Source: Limonium bicolor
Taxonomy: Eukaryota > Streptophyta > Magnoliopsida > Caryophyllales > Plumbaginaceae
Direction: 5' to 3'
Assembly (NCBI GenBank): GCA_023374045.1
Contig: CM041779.1
Location: 150,351,485-150,415,484, forward strand
Length of the DNA: 64,000 nt
Positions within the stretch are counted from its first letter, which is position 1, and each line of letters begins with the position of its first letter. Of this stretch, positions 49,439 through 60,900 are shown in pieces. The notes beneath the pieces were generated by a model. It had not been told where the DNA came from and searched no databases. It saw only the letters and a list, made by a program, of their open reading frames with translations. Position numbers and translations under genes: made by a program.

Positions 49439-52400
49439 AAGAGAAAACATGGAAAGTGTATGAGAGGAGAAGAAAGAGAGGGCACAACAACAATCCAGAT
49501 CAGCAAGAGATGCCACCACCAAGTAATTGACAGAAGAAGGGGACCACTCTAAACAAACCTTATCCACCTTTTGTTGCTTTATCGTATTCCTTCAGTATTG
49601 CTTTTCTGTTTGCTTTTCTATTTTAGTCGTTAGCTACTATAAAAAGGCACCAGGGTAGCTAGATCTGGGTATTTGGAATTGACCTCATTTGGCCACATTG
49701 TGGAGATAGGGAAGGTTCTTCATGAGTAACAATAGGCTTCTTCAGGAGAAGGTTTCTATTCCATTGCCTAGCCAATTTTGGCAACTGCCTCTGTATGGCC
49801 TTGTGCTCCTTTTATCAATGACAGTAAGCTTCCACTTAGCCTGTGACTATGAGAGTGGGTCATTTTTACCTACTCTTATTATTTTGGTATCAGAGCACGT
49901 TCCCTGGATGGTTACCACTGCACACCATGGAGGCCTTGATAGAAGAACAAGAGAATATGAGACAAGCAATGGAAGAACTTAGGATGGAAGTAGCCGAGGT
50001 AAAAGGTACCATGGAAAATGTGCTTCGAAACCTACAAACCCTGACTCGTGTGATGCAGAGGCGGGAAGGCAACGGTTCGCTTATCAGCTCCAGCGGTGGC
50101 CACAACCAGACCGGTGATGACAGGGAATTCAAGGTCAGGAAGATGGAGATGGCCGATTTTACTAGTGATGATCCGAAAGGCTGGACTTACCATGTCGAAC
50201 GGTACTTCCGCATCTGTGGAATCCGGGATAGTGACGGGTTGAAGTGACGGGAGTTTGTATGGAGGGAGAAGCTCTTCATTGGTTCACTTGGCTGGAAACT
50301 CACATCGGGTTACCATCCTAGGACGAATGCTCCGTTTCAGCTTAGCTCAGGCCGACAATCTTCTCGACCAACTGATGGTGTTGAAACAGGAAGTTACCGT
50401 CACTGAGTTTCAGCTCGGATTTCGAGCATTTGTCAGCTAAGCAGGTGATTACAGAGGAGATGTTGGTGAGTATTTTTTGCCGGGGGTTTGGCACAAGAAA
50501 TTAGGCCTGAAACCATGCTATTTAACCCTAAAAGTCTATCGGAGATGATGACCATGGCGTTGGAAGTTGAAGAGAAAAACACCACCATTGATTGGGTATC
50601 GAAGTACAGAGTGGAAAAATCCAAAAGCTGGCCTAGGCCAAAATCGGTGGGCTTGGTCGCTAGTTCTTTCCAGCCCAACGTTGGGGATAAAGGAAGCACA
50701 AGTGGCGGTTCTCGGTTGAGTGCAACACGCTTTGGGAACTCTAATTCCTAAACCCTAGTGAACACATCAACTGGGTCTCACTCTGTGACTGGGCCCAACA
50801 AGCGGGCGGATCCTAAGGACCAAAGAAGAAGAACATCGAGGCTATGTTACTATTGTGGAGAAAAATGGCAACCAGGCTACAAGTGTAAAACGTCAGGGCT
50901 ACAACTGCTATCTGTGGATGAGGAAATAGGAAATTAGGAGGAATCATCTGGGCCGCTGGTGGAGAAGAACATGATGGACTTGGGGAGGAGATAGTCCAGG
51001 CAAACCAATCTCTGTACTCTTTCAAGGGAATTCCCTCAAAACATATGATGAAGATTTGGGAGAAATTAAGGACAAGAAGATATTCTCGTTGGTTAACAGC
51101 AGAGCAACGCATAACTTCATCTCCCAATCTCTGGTTGACATGTTACCTTCAGACAAACCCAACGATGTCATTTAGTGTGGTGGTGAGAACGGGCGACTAT
51201 ATCTCGAGCAAAGGAATATGTAGAAAGATCGAACTGATTTTGCAAGGCGCTAAGTACGTTCAAGATTTCTTGCCACTTCGACTCTTTGGTGTGGACGTGA
51301 TTCTGAGTTGGGAATGGTTGACATCCTTAGGGGAAACCCGTACAAATTGAGGGCAGCTTTTGATCCAATTTGAACACGAGGGTCTACAAGTCCACCTCAT
51401 GGGCGACCTTAATCTATGGTCGATAGAAGTTGGCTTGCACACCCTACAACGCACCGCTGACAAAGAACAACACGGTTGGGTGGTTTTCATGGTGGCGCAG
51501 GGGAAGACAGAATCGTCAACGACAACAAACCCTAGATTGAAGGCGGTATTGGATAACTTCCCGATGGTGTTTCAAGGGATCTTTGGGCTTCCACCAGTCA
51601 GACTCCATGACCACGCCATCCCTTTGCGACCTGGAGCAACCCCGCCAAACATCAGACCCTATTGGTACCAGCATTACCAGAAGACAGAGATTGAAAGAAT
51701 TGTGAGAGAGCTCAAGCAATCTGGTGCAATCCACCCAAGCAATGGCCCTTTTCCAGCCCAGTGTTACTAGCCAAGAAGAAGAATGGGGAGCAGCGCTTCT
51801 CGGTGGATTACCGTGCACTTAATCAACGTTCCAGACAAATTGCCCATACCGGTGATTGACGAGCTTCTGGATGAGTTAAACGGGGCCACAATCTTTTCCA
51901 ACTTAGACCTAAAGTCAGGGTATCACCAAATCCAGGTCTAAGATGAGGATGTATCAAAAACTGGTTTTCGAACTCACCAAGGTCACTATGAATTCCTTGT
52001 GATGCTGTTTGGACTGAAGAAGGCGCCAGCCACATTTCAAGCTGATGAATGAGGTTTTTCAATCGTTTCTGAGAAAATATGTATTGGTTTTCTTCGATGA
52101 CATTTTGGGTTACAGCGGGGATAAGGGAGAACACCTCCGACACCTTGAAGCAGTACTACAGGTGATGTCTGAGAACCAGCTTGTAGCCAACAAAAAAAGT
52201 TCCCTTTTTTTCCAGTCCCGTCTCGAATATTTGGGTCACATAATATCACCAAAAGGTGTGGCAGCTGACCCCGAGAAAATCCGGAAGTATGGTTGGATTG
52301 GCCCACTCTGAAATCAGTTCGGAAGTTAAGGGGATTCCTCGGGTTAACAAGCTACTACCGTCAATTTGTCCAAGGCTATGGAACAGAGGCAAACCCCTTA

Positions 52401-55400
52401 ACAGTACTTTTGTGGAAGTTTTCTTCAAATGGAATGACCAAGCCCAAGCTGCATTCATGGAGTTAAAACATCAGTTAACCACAGTACCGGTCTTGGCCAT
52501 GCCAGACTTTACCAAAACATTCACCGTTGAAACCGAAGCTTCTGGTTATGGACTTGGAGCTGTACTTATGCAAGAAGGCAGATCAACTGCGTACTTAAGC
52601 CAAGCTTTATCAACAAGGACTTCAAGTCTACCTATGAAAAGGAGCTTATGACAGTTGTATTTGCGGTTAATAAGTGGTAGCATTATCTACTTGGGAAAAG
52701 ATTCATTATCCAAATTGACCATCGTAGTTTCAAGCACTTGTGGGACCAACACCTTAATGAAGGTCAACACAAATCTCAAATTGCTGAGCTTTGACTTTGA
52801 AATTCAATACAAGCCACGAAAGAAAACAGGCCGCCAATGCTCTCTCACGGAAGGAAGAACTACACTTACTGGCTCTATCAGTAGCAACTTGGGATGGTTC
52901 GGGAATCTAGGAAGATGAACTTCACCAAGATCTCAAACTGCGTGAATACATCCAACAGTTGACAGTTGATCCCAACTGCAAAGCTAACTTTTACTTGCGC
53001 AAGGGTAGGCAATACTACCAGGGGCGTCTAGTGTTATCCACAAACTCCAGTTTCATTCCTCACTCCTCAACTGCTGCATGAATATCACGATGATCCATCT
53101 GGTGGTCACTCGGGTTTCTTAAAAATGTACAAACGGTTGGCAGCTGTTTTATATTGGGATGGAATGCGCAAACACATTAAGGAGTTCGTGGCTTCTTGCG
53201 CGGTTTGCCAGCAAGTGAAATACAGCGCCCTAGCCCTCGTGGTCTACTCCAACTTCTACATATACCAAAGCAGGTTTGGGAAAATATCTCGATGGATTTC
53301 ATCACCGGTTTGCCCAAATCCATGGAACTGATACCATATTGGTAGTAGTGAACAGACTAACCAAATATGCTCACTTTCTGCCACTGAAGAGACCCTTCGC
53401 TGCTAGTGATGTTGCTGAAATGATTATTAGAGAGAAGGTGCGGTGGCACGGGTTTCCAAAGTCGATCATATCTGACCGGGACTGGGTGTTGACCAGCGCT
53501 TTTTGGCACAAATTGTTCAAACAATCAGGCCCAATTCTGCGCATGAGTTCAACTTATCACCCCCAAACTAATGGGCAGACAGAGGTAGTCAAACGGTGTG
53601 TCAAAGACTACTTGCGATGCTACACCTTCCAACACCTGCGCACACGGACAAAGTTGCTTACCTGGGCAGAATATTAGTTCAACACTACTAATAATCAGAG
53701 CTCCAACACAACACCATTCAAGGCGCTATATGGCAGTGAACCACCAGCTCTCATTCGCTACACTCCCTTGAGCTCACCACTGTCCGAGGTGGACTCTCAG
53801 CTCCACAAGAGAGACATGGCCTTGGATGAACTTAAACAACAACTGATGCAAGCCCAACACCGCATGAAACTCAGGGCTGACCAGCACTGCCGGGATATCC
53901 AGTTTGAGGTGGGTGATTTTCTCTACTTCAGGCTGCGGCCTTACATTTATCAATCCCTCACTGACTGTCGCAACACCAAGCTCAGTCCTCGCTACTATGG
54001 CCCATTTGAAGTGGATAGACGGATTGGCAATGTGGCTTACAAACTCGAACTCCGAGTCGATGCCTGCATTCACCATTCGATCCATGTATCCCAATTGCGA
54101 AAGACCTAGCTTGCTTCACCAGTCATTCCCACCTTGCCCAAGGAGCTGACCCAAGACATGAGCCTACTTATTCAACCTGATGAAGTCTTACAAGTGCGCC
54201 AATGGAACTACTCGAAGGAAGTCCTGATCAAATGGGCAAATTGCCAGAAATTGAAAATTCTCGGGTGGAATAAGACCTCATCAACACCCCATTTCTTGAT
54301 TTCCACCTGGGGGGGGGGGGGGGGGGGGGACCACTCAAGAGGAAAACGAGGAGACGGGAAAAGTGGAAAGGAAAGTGTATGAGAGGAGAAAAAAGAGAGG
54401 GCACAACAACAATCAAGATTAGCAAGAGGTGCCACCACCATGTAATTGACAGAAGAAGGGGACCACTCTCAACAAACCTTATCCACCTTTTGTTGCTTTA
54501 TCGTATCCCTTCAGTATTGCTTTTCTATTTTTGCCGTTAGCTACTATAAGAAGGCAACAGGGTAGCTAGGTCTAGGTATCTGGAATTTACCTCATTTGGC
54601 CACATTGTGGAAATAGGCACGGTTCACCCTGAGTAACAATAGGCTCCTTCGGGAGAAGGTATCTATTTCATTGCCAAGCCAATTTTGGCAACTGCCTCTG
54701 TATGACCTTGTGCCCCTTCTTCTATCAATGACAATAAGCTTCCCCTTAAATTGTGACTATGAGAGTGGATCATTTTTATAAGCCCAAGGAAACAAAAATC
54801 TCAAGAAAAAGAGGAGGCATCCTATGATATAAACGGTCATCTGGAGTTTCCTAACTTTCACAGATTGGTCATCAATTAAACAGTTTAACCAGTGTTATTC
54901 TAAACAATACAAGTAGGAAATATGATGGTGATGAAAGAGGAAATGGTGCCGATGTTAACAGTAAGACTTCCCAAATATAGCTAGCTTATTAATATTAATC
55001 TTCCATCTTTTTAATATATGATTTATTGTTTTTCATAATTGAGTCATTTGTGCTTTCTCCCAATAATATTATTTGTACTCATTTTCTCCACATGCTTTAG
55101 TTATATTCATTTTAGCCCGGGACGATATGCCAAAGCTAAAATGTAACATAACCGACGTACATGGTTAGAATGTGGTCAATAAATAATAAAAAGGGCAAAC
55201 CCCGTGTGGTGAGTGCTCCGCAGCTTATGCAAGGGTAGGGGAGGGTAGTTGCATATAGTACGCAGCCTTCCCCTTACATTTCAGCAAAGAGGTTGTTTCC
55301 AAGACTCAAACCTGTGACCTACAGGTCACCTGTGGAGCAACTTACCTTTGAGCCAAGGCTCGCCCTCAAGGTCAATAAATAATATTGGGTACAAACATAA

Positions 55401-56826
55401 TTAATCATATTAGGTTTAGAGATGCCTAAATGAATAAATTTATGAATATATCTGTAGATTTTTGTGAACTTAATTGTAGTACGACTTTATTCCTTTTGTT
55501 TTTAGTAACTAAGGTGTACTGGATGCTCATAGGGTTGGATAAAAGCAGTGCATACACCAAAGGATACTAGAATATGTTTTATTACCACCAAACTCTATGT
55601 TGTAGTCGAACATAAATGAGGGATGCAACTAAAATACCTCCAGCTAGGCTGACCCGAACAAGGCTGTTCAACTTCCCTGTATCTGTAAACACACAAACTT
55701 CAGATCAATTATCGAAACTATAGGACACAACAAACGAACGTGAACTCCTGAATCAATAACATCCGAACAACGGAATGAAATAAACAGATGTTTCTTAACA
55801 TTAACATTTATAACATTCACATGTCTGAAACCTACTGTTTTTTAACATTTATGCCTACGGCCTGGATGCATAACGTCTCTACCTCAGATACAGAAATGTA
55901 AATCTGTGAATAATGCACACAAGGCAAAGATCTATTCAAGCCTGTATGATTCCACATCATTTCATCCAAATCCTCATCCTGCTTTGGTAAAATATTTTTT
56001 ACACAACAAATATACTGATTCGCTGCATTTTTATAAGATAAAGCTATAAGCCATTTTACATCCATAAATAACAAGAGGAGGCTTCCTTCTATAAAACGTA
56101 CTAACCTAAAGCTAAGCTAAACTAATCATTTGTCCCAAGGCACGGTGAAAAAATATATTGCGTCAGAAAAAGAGCGTAACATCTGTACCCAAGAGAGGCA
56201 GATCCAAACAATTAGTTTAAGGAGAGACATTTGTTATTCACAATCTGGTTTGCTTGACATATTTCATCAGAAGGGGACAATGAAGTTCAGAATATATGAG
56301 ATAGAATACTAGTACAGAGCAAAGCAGCTGAATCCAGTACACACATACAACAGATATCTGACTAGCCAGCAAGAAACTGAGCCTGAGGAACACGGAATCC
56401 ACTTCAAGGCTGATTATCACTGTCTGATCACACGCATAAGGATATAAATCATAGAACATGATATAGTCGCCACTTTGCAATGCACATCCCTAAACTCGAA
56501 AGGACAATCAAAGAATCTTTTCACAATTTCTTACACATCCAAACAACGCCTCCAACAAGTGAGCCAGCCAGTGTAAATTCTCTGATAGCCTTCGACTTGT
56601 AGGCTGCCAGCATCTCAGTTTCTTGTCTGGTGATACTAGGCTGCTCATAGAACGATAATTGGAATGTTAACTAATCAATGTTCATATTCAGCAGAATCTA
56701 GATACACATATATCATTTTTCGAGGCATTTAAAGTAACGATGAACCCAGAATGAACTAGATTAAAGTGAAATTACTTCTTTCTGAGAGCGGAGAACTTGC
56801 TCGAGGAAGAAAAGTGCCTCACCCAT
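48956..56826 (-). CDS. Conserved small plant protein, 104 aa, four exons
   Basis: Exons on the minus strand are 56776-56826, 56535-56640, 55638-55682 and 48956-49068. All junctions have GT/AG (GAA|gtaatt, gagcag|CC; ATGT|gtaag, tttacag|AT; GGAG|gtattt, catgtag|GT), and the phases fit. The N-terminus is [17 protein letters not shown]. Exon 2 contains [20 protein letters not shown], a predicted membrane helix. Exons 3-4 join as [20 protein letters not shown], a second helix. The C-terminus reads [20 protein letters not shown] before the stop. I recognise this as a conserved, functionally uncharacterised plant family of about 100-130 aa with the same ends (MGEAL and DHILxLxGxR-type motif), from memory only. 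Intron 3 is 6,569 bp because a chromovirus and a SINE inserted into it. The exons show no disabling change, so the gene may still be expressed. Confidence 0.8.
49407..49880 (+). repeat. 5' LTR of the chromovirus, begins with G27
   Basis: It starts TG followed by 27 G (49408-49434), then 'actcaagagaaaacatgg'. Five bases after its inner end comes the tRNA-Met-type primer site. A TATA-like 'ctataaaaaggcacc' at about 49637 is the likely promoter. Confidence 0.75.
49885..49896 (+). other. Primer binding site, initiator tRNA-Met type
   Basis: TGGTATCAGAGC just inside the 5' LTR of the chromovirus. Gag starts about 30 bases later (ATG at 49927). Confidence 0.85.
49927..54300 (+). pseudogene. Chromovirus gag-pol with chromodomain remnant
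   Basis: Gag (49927-50750): [40 protein letters not shown], and a single CCHC-type knuckle near 50840-50890 ([18 protein letters not shown]). Protease is degraded (51080-51350; [18 protein letters not shown]). [74 protein letters not shown] (51700-52300). RNase [37 protein letters not shown] (52430-52600). Integrase: [77 protein letters not shown] (53125-53680). [24 protein letters not shown]. The tail [20 protein letters not shown] (about 54200) is a chromodomain, hence chromovirus. More than ten stops or frameshifts disable it. Confidence 0.9.
54308..54778 (+). repeat. 3' LTR of the chromovirus, begins with G21
   Basis: It starts TG followed by G (21 G at 54309-54329), then 'accactcaagaggaaaacga'. 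It has about 20 extra bases early on relative to the 5' LTR and ends at catttttat, short of the inner end seen in the 5' copy. The preceding bases (gatttccacc) are not purine-rich, so a normal polypurine tract is not seen. Confidence 0.75.
54780..55187. other. Intron 3 sequence, no other feature
   Basis: AT-rich intronic sequence between the chromovirus and the SINE. Nothing was recognised. Confidence 0.5.
55188..55369 (-). mobile_element. Au-type SINE, 182 bp, with 14-bp TSD
   Basis: The minus strand starts gagccttggctcaaaggtaa (pol III A-box region), then a B-box-like ggtttgagtcttggaaacaa, then aaggctgcgtactatatgca, and ends in gggtttgccctttttatt. Order and text match the plant Au SINE family. 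Identical 14-bp duplications GGTCAATAAATAAT flank it at 55174-55187 and 55370-55383. An intact TSD and a well-kept body suggest a fairly recent insertion. It lies in intron 3 of the small conserved gene, in the same orientation as that gene. Confidence 0.9.
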
Positions 56827-58036
56827 AACTTCAGTAGATCACTTGACGTTCACAAGACGAATAAAATGGGTAAAGTATAACAAAAGAAGAAACAGTTTTG
56901 CAGAAATGGGTCAGGATCTGAATAATTGTCTTCCCTAATCATGTGTTATCACCGAAGACAACTCGAACTGGTGCTATCACCCTCCTTTCTGACCGTCAAT
57001 GGGTAATCACCAGTCTCGGATCCTATCACCGCAGCCGAATTGAATTGGGGCTTTCAAGCGGCAGAAAAAGCCTTCTCATCAATCTGGGTCAAAAGACATG
57101 GCCGTTCACTGCGGGCCGGGCCTCATCGGCCTGTAGACCTCTAATTTTAGGATGTTTAAGTGGGCACGCTTGTTATCACGGAATTTTCCTCCAACTTGAA
57201 GTATTATTCTACGACACACACACCCAACGATCATCACAACATATGTCAATGGGTCGAACCCTACCCGCACCTGGCACCTGATTTTACCCGCTCATATCTG
57301 ACCCGTCATTTGTATATATCACATGTCACATGTTTCACCTGTCACCTGCGGGACTACGGAAACTTGCTTCTAATTCTAAACGTGGCTTGGTCGGTAGAGG
57401 AGTGGAATACCAGAACCAAAGGTCCGGGGTTCGAAACCTACCCGCTACCGTAACTATAAAAAAAACTAAGACGTAATTAATTTCAAATCTTTGGAAAAGC
57501 CCTGCTTACGTAATTACTAAAAAGAAGGGTTGAGCTAATAATGGATAAGTATGACGCAGACCGGGTTGAAGTCTCGGCCAATCAAATGTACCTAGTAAAG
57601 GCCTCTCTCGTCCAAGTGTTAGCATGAAATTGTAGGGTATGCTCTTCATGAGTATCGTCACACTTTGGAGCTTAAGAAGACGATGTATTTGCAATGTTCA
57701 TGATAAAAAGGGTTTACACTCATAGGCTATGGTTTATCAATGGATGAAGCGGATCTTCCTTCTTGTTTTCCAAGTATAGAAGATATTGTCAAAAGACCGG
57801 TCGTTTGGAAGGCACCTTCCGCCCGGTTGTTGCTCTCCTCTTCATCTTTTTGGAGCCTTCAACCCCTGCTTCAAGTCCTATGGTTTTTGCTTTCTTTCAC
57901 TCTATTTTGTTCAATATTTTTGTTCTTTATTGAATTGTATCCCTTTTAGCGAAAAAGGTTCACTTGAATCTCAGTATTGCCTTTTTGTTGGATTCCCAGC
58001 CAATTTTTAAAAAATTATTAAGTTGACTAGGGTTTT
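56827..58036. other. Upstream region of the small gene; tRNA-like segment at 57383
   Basis: 56827-57000 should hold the 5' UTR and promoter of the minus-strand gene; no clear TATA box was assigned. 57040-57360 is GC-richer, with 'acccgcacctggcacctg' text of hAT-like look, but its ends do not pair. 57500-58030 has no supported gene. Confidence 0.4.
57383..57453 (+). repeat. tRNA-like / SINE head with A and B boxes
   Basis: tggcttggtcggtagagg (A box) and ggttcgaaacc (B box, 57428-57438) have tRNA-like spacing (about 34 bases between), followed by an A-rich tail at 57458. The stems of a full tRNA do not close, so this is a SINE head or tRNA relic and not a working tRNA gene. Confidence 0.45.
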
Positions 58037-58416
58037 TGTGACCGATCAAGGATAAGTTGATTTAGTTATTTTGTTGATTTTGTTTAATATATTATTTCCT
58101 TGTTAGTTTTCTTATTTCTGGTTGTTAGGATATCTATACAGATATTATCATTTGATATTATCTTTTGTTATTTTACTAGATATTATTCTTTAGTTAGTTA
58201 AGTTCTAGGGATGCCTATTTATTAGAGTTTTGGGAATTGTTAGGGATCATCAATTGACAGAGTTATTTCATTTTTATCTTCCTCTCTCCATCGCCTAACT
58301 CTCCCTTTATTTCTCCCTATCTTTCTTGCTCTATCTCACGTATGATTATTTTGTTTTCCCCCTCTGCCAGGTCTCCCCTAGCCGACACTCCCATCTGGCA
58401 CATCCACCCTGGCACA
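58037..58416 (+). repeat. 5' LTR of the gag-only element, 380 bp
   Basis: It matches 59868-60248 along its length with scattered substitutions and a few small indels, for example gatatctatacagatattat versus gatatctctacagatattat. Repeated 'gatattatc' words lie in the middle of both. Confidence 0.9.
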
Positions 58417-58707
58417 TTGGTGCTTTCATTGATCCTTCTGTCGTCTCATTATTTTTGTCAGTCCAATTTCTCTTGTTGATCTCCTGTTTTCCAATTCACC
58501 CCAACACCTTCATGCCATCTTTATTCTCTTCCTTTCCATATCACGCCACCATCACCATAATATTCACATCCATCATCAGTATATTGCATCCATCCACCAT
58601 ATTGTGAGGCAACACCATACGGCAAAAAAAAAGCGCAAGGAAAAAAAAGAAAGAGAGAAAACAATAATACAACTCATCGTTCATCATTGTTGTTGATCCT
58701 TATACCA

Positions 58708-59838
58708 TGACAACTAATGGAGCGACTACCCATTTCAAGGCTCTCGAGGACCAAATCAAGAAAACCAATGACAACTACACTGTTTGGCCGAAAGACAAGA
58801 ATAATTGTGGACCGGATTGTAGTCCCATTTGACTAAAATTCTCCAGCGCCTTACAGCCATGGAAACCCGTAACCCCTTGTTGCAGACACCTGGATCCCGA
58901 CCAACATCCTCGCACTCCACTATCCGGACACCGAAGTTGGAAATTCCATTCTTTACTGGGGAGAATATCCATGGCTGGCTCTTCCAAATTAAGCGCTTTA
59001 CCTATCATCAGGTGGAACCTGACCAACGTCTTGACATTGCAGCGATGTACATGACTGGCGCAACGCTAACTTGGTTCACTATTCAGCATCAAAATCACCT
59101 TTTTACATCCTGGGATCAATTCAAACGAGTTGTTCAAGACCGTTTTGACCGTCGACGTTTGAAAGTCCGGAAGGATCTCTTTACAAGCTTACACAATATA
59201 CTACTGTTGCTAAGTATACCGAGGAGTTTGAAGCACTTCAATCTCGCGTTCCACATCTTTTCTTTGGCCAGCACACTTCTCGAGCCTTCGGGACGACATC
59301 CATCGTGAGGCTTACTGATGCGACCCATTTCCCTTATGATTGTTGTAGGTCTTGCACGTTCAGTAGAGGAGAAGTTGGGGGCTACAACCTTCCGGGCTTC
59401 GGCGTGGCACCCTTCTAGTCAACCATCTAGTTTGACTGGGGCTTTCGTGTCTTCAGCACTTATACCGGCTACTAGCCACCCGGTTTCGAGTCTGGAAACC
59501 TCAGGCCAGACTGCACCTGTGCCGGCTACTAGCCACCCGGCTTCGGGTCCGCCACCCTCAGGCCAAACTGCGCCTGTGCTGGCTACTAGATTCCCGGCAC
59601 CTGTCCGGCTTCCACGGTTCCTCCAAGTGTTCTAATCAAACGGCTCACACCAGCAGAGGTCCTTACCCGTCAGGAAAGGGGGCTATATTATAATTGCGAC
59701 GAGCGTTTCACTCCAGGTCATCATTGTAAGAATCGGTCGTTTTTGTGGTTAGTCGATGACTCCAATCCTGGGGATGATCCCATGTCTGAGGCCGATTTTG
59801 ACATTTTTGCATGGGAGGACTTTAAACAGCCGCCTTGA
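58708..59838 (+). pseudogene. Gag of the compact LTR element
   Basis: The start is ATG at 58708 (MTTNGATTHFKALEDQIKK). The capsid domain is readable in a second frame from about 58915: TPKLEIPFFTGENIHGWLFQ, EPDQRLDIAAMYMTGATLTW, DQFKRVVQDRFDRR. A Pro/Ser/Thr-rich repeat region (59467-59610) and a CCHC-type knuckle YYNCDERFTPGHHCK (about 59690-59735) follow. An acidic C-terminus ends with a stop near 59838. At least two frameshifts separate these parts. No pol follows. Confidence 0.8.
59467..59610 (+). repeat. 57-bp tandem repeat within gag (2.5 copies)
   Basis: Units start ccggctactagccacccgg at 59467 and 59524, with a partial third (ctggctactagattcccgg) at 59581. Each encodes 19 residues (PATSHPVSSLETSGQTAPV-type), so the repeat number keeps the frame. 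Confidence 0.8.
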
Positions 59839-59867
59839 GGACAAGGACCCTTTCTAAGGGACAGGAA

Positions 59868-60248
59868 TGTGACCGGTCAAGGATTAGTTGATGTTGTTAT
59901 TTAGTTGATTTTTTTTAATATATTATTTCCTTGTTTGTTTCCTTATTTTGGGTTGTTAGGATATCTCTACAGATATTATCTTTACAGATTATCTTTAGTT
60001 ATTTTACTATATATTATTCTTTAGTTAGTTAAGTTTTAGGAATGGCTATTTATTAGAGTTTAGGGAATTGTTAGGACCAATCAGTTGACAGAGTTATTTC
60101 AGTCTTATCTTCCTCTCTCCATTGCCTAACTCTCCCTCATATTTCTCCCTATCTTTCTTGCTCTATCTCACGTCTGATTATTCTGTTTCTCCCCCCTGCC
60201 GGGTCTCCCCTAGCCGGTACTCCCATCCGGCACATCCAACCTGGCACA
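59868..60248 (+). repeat. 3' LTR of the gag-only element, 381 bp
   Basis: It follows the polypurine tract directly and is followed by the TSD GTTTT. See the 5' LTR for the comparison. Confidence 0.9.
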
Positions 60249-60253
60249 GTTTT

Positions 60254-60900
60254 GTTCTAAATTCAAGAACCACATATTTTTGTAGTACATAGTTTCTTTC
60301 AGTAAAGGCTCAGTGGTGAAGTGTGTGACCATCATTTTTGCCAGTGAGCTAGCTAGAGATGTCACAAAATCCTAGTTTTTCTTAGCAAGCAATCGTTACT
60401 TAACTCAAGATAAAGTGGAATACATTGCGCAGTAATATTAAACCCATTTGATGGGGAACCCACACCTTTATAGTAGTTGTTGAACCATATTACGGAAGAA
60501 CCTAAGTCGTATATATATATATTCGTAAATTTTTGGCTAAAGGTTACTGTAGCCATCATAGCTACATAATGGGAGGACCGACGGAGCACATGCCCAACGT
60601 TTTTTTTAAAGATTTTTATTCTTTTTCTTTTTTATCACAAAAACTTTAAATTGTTGTAACTTTTAATATATAAGTCCAAAATGAAAAAAAATATATCATT
60701 ATTCATCTAAATTCAAGTTCTTCAAAACAAGACCAGTCATCGATATATTTTGACAACTTTTAAAAAAATTTATTTTTACATGTATACGATGATACACTAA
60801 AATGATAATATGATTAATTAATTTTGTATTATGATACACTAAAAACAAGACCAGTCAGGGAGATAGGGTCGTTAGACCCAAAACGATCCCATTGCAAACC
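60254..60900. other. No gene recognised
   Basis: AT-rich flank. 'atgatacactaaaa' occurs twice (60789 and 60834), a minor duplication. Confidence 0.3.

Larger units (their letters stand above)
49407..54778 (+). mobile_element. Decayed chromovirus (Ty3/gypsy) in intron 3 of the small gene
   Basis: The 5' LTR is about 49407-49880 and the 3' LTR about 54308-54778. A primer site TGGTATCAGAGC lies at 49885-49896, and gag-pol is on the plus strand between. The two LTRs share most words (for example 'ttgccaagccaattttggca' in the 3' copy). The 3' copy lacks the last 14 or so bases of the 5' copy, and no TSD could be assigned. The element lies antisense to the host gene. Confidence 0.9.
58037..60248 (+). 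mobile_element. Compact gag-only LTR retrotransposon (TR-GAG-like), 2.2 kb
   Basis: The 5' LTR is 58037-58416 and the 3' LTR 59868-60248, both TGTGACCGrTCAAGG...CTGGCACA. The TSD GTTTT is exact at 58032-58036 and 60249-60253. The primer-site region ttggtgctttcattgatcc starts at 58417, and a polypurine tract aagggacaggaa ends at 59867. Internally there is only gag; no protease, RT or integrase sequence exists. Structure and length fit the non-autonomous gag-only elements known in plants as TR-GAG. Intact ends and TSD suggest it moved with the help of an autonomous relative. Confidence 0.9.

Noticed and set aside
55832..56074. 80-codon minus-strand open frame as an exon of the small gene
   Set aside because: It lies in intron 2. 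The exon 2 to exon 3 join is in phase without it, and its translation has no family match.
57383..57453. Functional tRNA gene
   Set aside because: A and B boxes are present, but the acceptor and anticodon stems do not pair and an A-rich tail follows, as in SINEs.
58037..60248. CRISPR-like or satellite interpretation of repeated segments
   Set aside because: The two 380-bp repeats are LTRs with TSD, primer-site region and polypurine tract. No spacer array exists anywhere in the window.
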